From Mycobacterium sp. MFM001 (GTDB lineage Bacteria; Actinomycetota; Actinomycetes; Mycobacteriales; Mycobacteriaceae): 64,000 bases of DNA. Shown piece by piece: positions 59,167 to 64,000 of the stretch; positions within the stretch are counted from its first letter, which is position 1; every line of letters begins with the position of its first letter. The translations under genes were made by a program, and so were the position numbers. The notes beneath the pieces are model-generated. The model ran no database searches, was not told where the DNA came from, and was given only the letters and a program-made list of their open reading frames with translations. The stretch is from assembly GCF_003402475.1 (NCBI RefSeq), contig NZ_BFAB01000012.1, forward strand, positions 1-64,000. Reading direction: 5' to 3'.

Positions 59167-60582
59167 GTGGCCAAGGCTCGTTCGCAATACCGCTGCTCGG
59201 AATGCCACCATGTCACCGCCAAATGGGTGGGACGCTGCCAGGAATGCGGCACCTGGGGAACCGTTGACGAGGTGGCGGTGCTGTCCGCGGTCAGCGGCAA
59301 TGCCCGCCGGTCGGTAGTCCCGGCCTCGGCCGCGGTGCCGATCAGCTCCATCGAGCCGCGCAGCGCCCGGCACTGCCCCACCGGGGTCGACGAGCTCGAC
59401 CGGGTGCTCGGCGGCGGTGTGGTGCCCGGCTCGGTGACGTTGCTGGCGGGCGATCCGGGGGTCGGTAAGTCGACGTTGCTGCTGCAGGTTGCCCACCAGT
59501 GGGCGCAGTCCGGCCGGCGGGCGTTGTACGTGTCCGGCGAGGAGTCCCTCGGCCAGATCCGGATGCGGGCCGACCGGACCGGCTGCAGCCACGACGAGGT
59601 CTTCCTGGCCGCGGAGTCCGACCTGCACGCGGTGCTCGGCCACATCGACGTCGTGCGGCCCACCCTGGTCGTGGTGGACTCCGTGCAGACCATGTCGAGC
59701 ACCGAGGCCGACGGGGTCACCGGTGGGGTCACCCAGGTGCGCGCGGTGACCACGGCACTGACGGCCGCGGCGAAGACCACCGGGGTGGCCATGATCCTGG
59801 TCGGCCACGTCACCAAGGACGGGGCCATCGCCGGGCCGCGCTCGCTGGAACACCTGGTCGACGTGGTGCTGCATTTCGAGGGCGACCACAACTCTGCGCT
59901 GCGCATGGTCCGCGGGATCAAGAACCGGTTCGGCGCCGCCGACGAGGTCGGCTGCTTCCTTTTGCACGACGGCGGCATCGACGGCGTCACCGACCCGTCG
60001 GGCCTGTTTTTGGATCAGCGGCCGCATCCGGTTCCCGGAACCGCGATCACGGTGACGCTCGACGGCAAGCGCCCGCTGGTCGGTGAGGTCCAGGCGTTGC
60101 TGGCCACGCCGCTGGACGGCCGGCCGCGCCGCGCCGTCAGCGGCATCGACCATGCCCGCGCCGCGATGATCATTGCGGTGCTGGAAAAGCATGCGCGACT
60201 GAGGATTTCGGCCAACGACACCTTCCTTTCCACCGTCGGGGGCATGCGGTTGACCGACCCGTCGACCGATCTGGCGGTGGCGACCGCGTTGGCGTCGGCC
60301 TACGTGAGCCTGCCGCTGCCCACCACGGCGGTGATGATCGGCGAGGTCGGCTTGGCCGGGGATCTGCGCCGGGTCACCGGGATGGACCGCCGGCTCGCCG
60401 AAGCGGCCCGGCAGGGCTTCACCACCGCCTTGATTCCGCCCGGATGCGGCGCGAAGCCGCCGGGTTTGCGGATCCTGGAGGCGGCCACCATCGTCGCCGC
60501 GCTGCAACACATGCTCGACATCGCCGAGCACGCCGCCAACACACCACCGCCACTGCGCCTGCTGGATCCACCGCCCGCATAG
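59167..60582 (+). CDS. radA: DNA repair protein RadA
   Basis: A 471-residue RadA/Sms protein for recombinational repair. N-terminal C4 zinc finger CSECHHVTAKWVGRCQECG, Walker A GDPGVGKSTLL, the KNRFGAADEVG motif, and a C-terminal Lon-protease-like domain. Start GTG 59167 places the zinc finger at residues 9-27. disA follows 14 nt later. Confidence 0.95.
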   Translation: MAKARSQYRCSECHHVTAKWVGRCQECGTWGTVDEVAVLSAVSGNARRSVVPASAAVPISSIEPRSARHCPTGVDELDRVLGGGVVPGSVTLLAGDPGVGKSTLLLQVAHQWAQSGRRALYVSGEESLGQIRMRADRTGCSHDEVFLAAESDLHAVLGHIDVVRPTLVVVDSVQTMSSTEADGVTGGVTQVRAVTTALTAAAKTTGVAMILVGHVTKDGAIAGPRSLEHLVDVVLHFEGDHNSALRMVRGIKNRFGAADEVGCFLLHDGGIDGVTDPSGLFLDQRPHPVPGTAITVTLDGKRPLVGEVQALLATPLDGRPRRAVSGIDHARAAMIIAVLEKHARLRISANDTFLSTVGGMRLTDPSTDLAVATALASAYVSLPLPTTAVMIGEVGLAGDLRRVTGMDRRLAEAARQGFTTALIPPGCGAKPPGLRILEAATIVAALQHMLDIAEHAANTPPPLRLLDPPPA

Positions 60583-60596
60583 CACAATGGCTGGTA

Positions 60597-61706
60597 ATGA
60601 CTGCGAGCAAGGCGACCAGAATCGGCGTGGTACCGGCGGCGCGACCCACCCTGCGTGAGGCCGTCGGCAGGCTGGCGCCGGGCACTGCCCTGCGCGACGG
60701 CCTGGAGCGCATCCTGCGCGGCCGCACCGGCGCGCTGATCGTGCTCGGCTACGACGACAGCGTGGAGGCCATCTGCGATGGCGGCTTCTCCCTCGACGTT
60801 CGCTACGCGCCGACCCGGCTGCGCGAGCTGTGCAAGATGGACGGCGCCGTCGTGCTGTCCACCGACGGCAGCCGCATCCTGCGCGCCAACGTGCAGCTGG
60901 TGCCCGACCCGTCGATACCCACCGACGAGTCCGGCACCCGGCATCGCTCCGCCGAACGGGCCGCCATCCAGACCGGCTACCCGGTGATCTCGGTCAGCCA
61001 CTCGATGAACATCGTGACCGTCTACGTCGCGGGCGAACGCCACGTGCTGGCCGACTCGGCGACCATCCTGTCGCGGGCCAACCAGGCCATCGCCACACTG
61101 GAGCGCTACAAAATCCGGCTCGACGAGGTCAGCCGCCAACTGTCCAGAGCGGAGATCGAAGACTTCGTCACGCTGCGCGAGGTGATGACCGTCGTGCAGC
61201 GGCTGGAGCTGGTCCGCCGGATCGGCTTGGTGATCGACTACGACGTCGTCGAACTGGGCACCGACGGGCGCCAGCTGCGGCTGCAGCTCGAGGAGCTGCT
61301 GGGCGGCAATGACACCGCGCGGGAGCTGATCGTGCGCGACTACCACGCCAACCCCGAACCGCTGTCGGTGGCCGAAGTCACCGCCACCCTCGACGAGCTG
61401 GACGCCCTTTCGGACACCGAGCTGCTCGACTTCACCGTGCTGGCAAAGGTTTTCGGATATCCGTCGACCGCCGAGGCTCAGGACTCGTCGATGAGCCCGC
61501 GCGGCTACCGCGCGATGGCCGGTATCCCTCGGTTGCAGTTCGCGCACGTCGACCGGCTGGTCCGCGAGTTCGGCTCGCTGCAGGGTCTGCTGGCAGCCAG
61601 CGCCGGCGATCTGCAGTCGGTGGAGGGCATCGGCGAGATGTGGGCCCGGCACGTGCGTGAGGGGCTCTCGCATCTGGCCGAGACCATCGCCGACCCGATC
61701 AGGTAG
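60597..61706 (+). CDS. disA: DNA integrity scanning diadenylate cyclase DisA
   Basis: A 369-residue protein that makes c-di-AMP. The N-terminal DAC domain has CKMDGAVVLSTDGSRI and GTRHRSAERAA; a helical linker follows, then a C-terminal helix-hairpin-helix DNA-binding domain near LLAASAGDLQSVEGIGEMWA. ATG 60597. It is paired with radA, as in other actinobacteria. Confidence 0.95.
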   Translation: MTASKATRIGVVPAARPTLREAVGRLAPGTALRDGLERILRGRTGALIVLGYDDSVEAICDGGFSLDVRYAPTRLRELCKMDGAVVLSTDGSRILRANVQLVPDPSIPTDESGTRHRSAERAAIQTGYPVISVSHSMNIVTVYVAGERHVLADSATILSRANQAIATLERYKIRLDEVSRQLSRAEIEDFVTLREVMTVVQRLELVRRIGLVIDYDVVELGTDGRQLRLQLEELLGGNDTARELIVRDYHANPEPLSVAEVTATLDELDALSDTELLDFTVLAKVFGYPSTAEAQDSSMSPRGYRAMAGIPRLQFAHVDRLVREFGSLQGLLAASAGDLQSVEGIGEMWARHVREGLSHLAETIADPIR

Positions 61707-61710
61707 CTGC

Positions 61711-62547
61711 TCAGTTGCCGCCGGGAGCGGCCGGCCCGGGCGGCGGGCCAAGTTCACCGGGAGCGGGCAAGCCGGGCGGCGGCGGCGTTCCCGGCGGCGG
61801 TGCACCCGGCGCGCCCGGCGCACCCGGCGGCGCCGGTTCGGCCAGGATGAACGGCACCGGCGCCGAGCGTAGGTTGCCCAACTGCACCACCAGGTTGTAG
61901 GTGCCCGGTCCGATCGGCTGGCGCGGCAGCGGGCAGTGCGGCGCCGATCCCATGCCGGTCCAGGTCACCGCCGTCGTCACCTGCTCCCCCGGCGCGAAGG
62001 TCTTCACCAGCGTCTCGTTGGACGGCGCGCAGTCCAGGTTGGACCACAGCCGCTTGTTGTCCAGCGAATACACGTAGGCGGCCAGCACCGCGGCACCGAC
62101 GTCGCGTTTGCAGGCCACCAGCCCGATGTTCGTGACGACCATCGTGAACTTCGGTTGGTCACCGATCACGTATTGCGGCGCGTTGGTCAGGCCCTTGACG
62201 GCCAGTGTCGAGTCGGGGCAGTCGTCGCCCTCCTTGAGCACCGGCGGCGGTTGCACGGCCGCGGTCGGCGTCTCGGACGGACCCGGGTTCTGCCCGGCCG
62301 GCGGCGTGACCGGCGTCTCGACCTGGGGCTGCTGAATCGGGGACTTCGCGGGGGTTGCGGCAGTGGGCTTGTCGCTGGTCTTCGCGCCCGCGCTGCTGCT
62401 CATGATCGCGACGATGGTGGCGACCACGATTCCGATCACGACGACCGCGATGCCCAGCGCTAGCCCCCTGCGCCGCCAGTAGATCTCCGGCGGCAATGGG
62501 CCCTGCGGTTCCAGATCCAGCACATTCACACCGTAAGCCCAGGTCAC
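61711..62547 (-). CDS. Single-pass membrane protein with Pro-rich tail (Rv3587c-like)
   Basis: A 278-residue protein. A cytoplasmic N-terminus of about 30 residues, a transmembrane helix (LALGIAVVVIGIVVATIVAIM), a Pro/Thr-rich linker, a folded extracellular domain with Cys pairs (DDCPDS, ACKRD, LDCAPS, PHCPLP), and a Gly/Pro-rich C-terminus. GTG 62547 overlaps the MmpL stop (GTGA); GTG 62529 is the alternative. Function unknown. Confidence 0.82.
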   Translation of the reverse strand: MTWAYGVNVLDLEPQGPLPPEIYWRRRGLALGIAVVVIGIVVATIVAIMSSSAGAKTSDKPTAATPAKSPIQQPQVETPVTPPAGQNPGPSETPTAAVQPPPVLKEGDDCPDSTLAVKGLTNAPQYVIGDQPKFTMVVTNIGLVACKRDVGAAVLAAYVYSLDNKRLWSNLDCAPSNETLVKTFAPGEQVTTAVTWTGMGSAPHCPLPRQPIGPGTYNLVVQLGNLRSAPVPFILAEPAPPGAPGAPGAPPPGTPPPPGLPAPGELGPPPGPAAPGGN

Positions 62548-64000
62548 ACTGACACGAGCGACCGTTCTCGGCGTGTCGCGAGGCTGGTCCGCCGGACGGT
62601 GACCCGGCGGGGCCACCAAAACCACCGATTCAGCAGCGCCACCAGCGAGGGAAGCAGCAACGTGCGGACGATCAACGTGTCCAGCAAAAGCCCGACGCCG
62701 ACGGTCAACCCGGTCTGCGCGACGGGCTGCACCGTGCTCGCCATCAGGGCGAACATCGTGATCCCGAAGACGACGCCGGCCGTGGTCACCACCCCGCCCG
62801 TGCCGGCGAAGGCACGCACGATGCCGGTCCCGATGCCGGCGCGGACCTCCTCGCGGATCCGCATCGCCAGCAGCAGGTTGTAGTCGGCGCCGACGGCCAC
62901 CAGCGCGATGAACGCGATCGGCGCGACGGCCCAGTGCATTTCCTGGCCCAGCAGGTGCCGGCACACCAGGCCGCTGACGGCCAGCGCCGAGGCGTACGAG
63001 ACGATGACGGTCCCCATCACCGCCGCTGCCGCCACCGGGCTGCGCAGCATCACCGCGACGATCAGAAAGATCAACGCCAGGGTCGCGACCACCAGCAACC
63101 GAAAGTCGTGGGCGACGAAGACCTGCAGATCGCTGGTCACCGGGCCAACCCCGGCCAGGTCCACCTCGGTGGGCGTCAGTGTGCCTTCCTTGGTCGCTTC
63201 GGCCACCGCGGTCCGGACCTGTTCGGCCCGCCGGGCGCCGTCGGCTCCCCATTCGTTGCGGTCGCCGTAGACCAGCAGGTAGGTTGCGCGCCCGTCGGCA
63301 GACATCAAGTCTTTCAACACTTCTCGGTATCTCGGGTCGGACAGCGCGCGCGAGGGCAGGTAGAAGCCGCCCGCGGCGCTGCTGCGGAAACCAGCGTCCA
63401 GCTCACGCAGGTAGTCGGTGAGCTCACGCACTTGCGGGCCGAACGAGCCCATGGTGTCCCGCAGCTCGCCGGTGGCCGCCCGGGCCTGGCCGAGCACGTC
63501 GCGCATCGACTGCAAGGTCCGCGGCAACCCGGCCAAACCCGCCGTCGCCGCGCCGGAGCCGGCCGTCAATTTGACTGCTCCGCTGGATAATTCGCCGGAA
63601 CTGCGGACCACGGCGTCCACGGGTTCGACGACACGCGCCACCACCGAGCAAATCGGATTGGCAGGGCAGTCGGCGGTGTTGGTGACGAATCCGCGCAACG
63701 GGTCCAGGTACTCCGACACGGTGCTGACGCTGGTGTGCAGACCGTCCATGCCGGCACGCATATCCTCGGCGCCCGAACTGATTTCGCCCAGGCCGGCGGC
63801 GCTGCCGGCCATACCCCGGCCCAGCTGGTCCACCGTCGCGGTCATCCGCGACAACATCGCGTCCAGGTCACCCACCCGCTGCAGACGCTGCACCAGCGAA
63901 TCGATCCCGGCGCCGAATCGCTCACCGACCAGGCCCGCCTGATGACTCAGGGTCGCCTCGTCGGGCACGGTGCCGGCCGGCCGGCTGGCCGACTGCACCA
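62544..64000 (-). CDS. MmpL/RND-type transporter, C-terminal part (5' end outside the window)
   Basis: At least 485 residues of an MmpL-family transporter. A long periplasmic helical region (residues 1-260 of the visible part) is followed by five or six membrane helices, with VAVGADYNLLLAMRIREE and the GLLLDTLIVRTLLLPSLVALL segment typical of MmpL C-termini. The frame stays open to the right edge. Cargo unknown. Its stop overlaps the Rv3587c-like GTG, so both are cotranscribed. In M. tuberculosis no mmpL lies here. Confidence 0.85.
   Translation of the reverse strand, partial: VQSASRPAGTVPDEATLSHQAGLVGERFGAGIDSLVQRLQRVGDLDAMLSRMTATVDQLGRGMAGSAAGLGEISSGAEDMRAGMDGLHTSVSTVSEYLDPLRGFVTNTADCPANPICSVVARVVEPVDAVVRSSGELSSGAVKLTAGSGAATAGLAGLPRTLQSMRDVLGQARAATGELRDTMGSFGPQVRELTDYLRELDAGFRSSAAGGFYLPSRALSDPRYREVLKDLMSADGRATYLLVYGDRNEWGADGARRAEQVRTAVAEATKEGTLTPTEVDLAGVGPVTSDLQVFVAHDFRLLVVATLALIFLIVAVMLRSPVAAAAVMGTVIVSYASALAVSGLVCRHLLGQEMHWAVAPIAFIALVAVGADYNLLLAMRIREEVRAGIGTGIVRAFAGTGGVVTTAGVVFGITMFALMASTVQPVAQTGLTVGVGLLLDTLIVRTLLLPSLVALLNRWFWWPRRVTVRRTSLATRRERSLVSV

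Noticed and set aside
1..64000. tRNA, rRNA or CRISPR arrays
   Set aside because: No cloverleaf-like or rRNA-like sequence and no regular repeat-spacer pattern was seen on either strand; the palindrome pairs have only two units each.

Overview
The window is high-GC actinobacterial DNA from a Mycobacterium that is not M. tuberculosis. Gene order from position 21 to about 62,550 follows the M. tuberculosis block Rv3529c-Rv3587c, which is the cholesterol-catabolism locus plus the carD/radA/disA housekeeping block. All homology calls come from reading the translated sequences against remembered families; no database search was run.

Regions. (1) 0-3.1 kb: KstR-type operon of a sulfotransferase, an SDR and a hypothetical protein. 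(2) 3.2-8.8 kb: a hemophore-like gene, hsaF-hsaG-hsaE, then divergent kstD and a MaoC hydratase. (3) 8.8-9.8 kb: a DUF559 endonuclease-like gene bracketed by paired palindromes. (4) 9.8-18.3 kb: the side-chain operon ltp2-chsH1-chsH2-chsE2-chsE1-cyp125 and divergent fadA5, an NTF2-like gene and two ddn paralogs. (5) 18.3-23.5 kb: two SDRs, then echA20-ipdA-ipdB-ipdC around a KstR2 box, with a 53-bp MIRU between ipdB and ipdC. (6) 23.5-27.4 kb: an accessory island with a second DUF559 paralog, glyoxalase, DUF899, TetR and an unknown protein, punctuated by three copies of a GAGTGTG hairpin repeat; it lies where M. tuberculosis has fdxB. (7) 27.4-39.1 kb: fadA6-kstR2-ipdF-fadE30 divergent from fadD3-fadE31-fadE32-fadE33; the latter operon continues into a bile-salt-hydrolase-like Ntn amidase, aspB and a nitroreductase-like protein. 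(8) 39.1-40.2 kb: a broken DUF222 gene and a VapBC pair where nat would be expected. (9) 40.2-48.5 kb: hsaADCB, kshB, a secreted protein, fadE34 and kstR. (10) 48.5-64 kb: LacI regulator, rhodanese, PxpA, metallo-hydrolase, ArsB-like transporter, secreted GDPD, SpoU methyltransferase, cysS, ispF, ispD, carD, lpqE, radA, disA, an Rv3587c homolog and the 3' part of an MmpL gene that runs off the right edge.

How it works together. Seven KstR-type boxes (TNNAACNNGTTNNA, one imperfect) mark promoters for side-chain and ring A/B genes. Two KstR2-type boxes (ANCAAGNNCTTGNT) control the ring C/D genes. Both regulators, kstR and kstR2, are in the window. Most operons are tightly coupled with ATGA, GTGA or TGATG overlaps. 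The PPE genes, fdxB and nat that I remember in the M. tuberculosis block are absent; at several of those points other genes occur instead. The most notable features are the Ntn amidase inside the KstR2 operon, the DUF559 genes with their palindromic repeats, and the MIRU with its 18-codon linking ORF.
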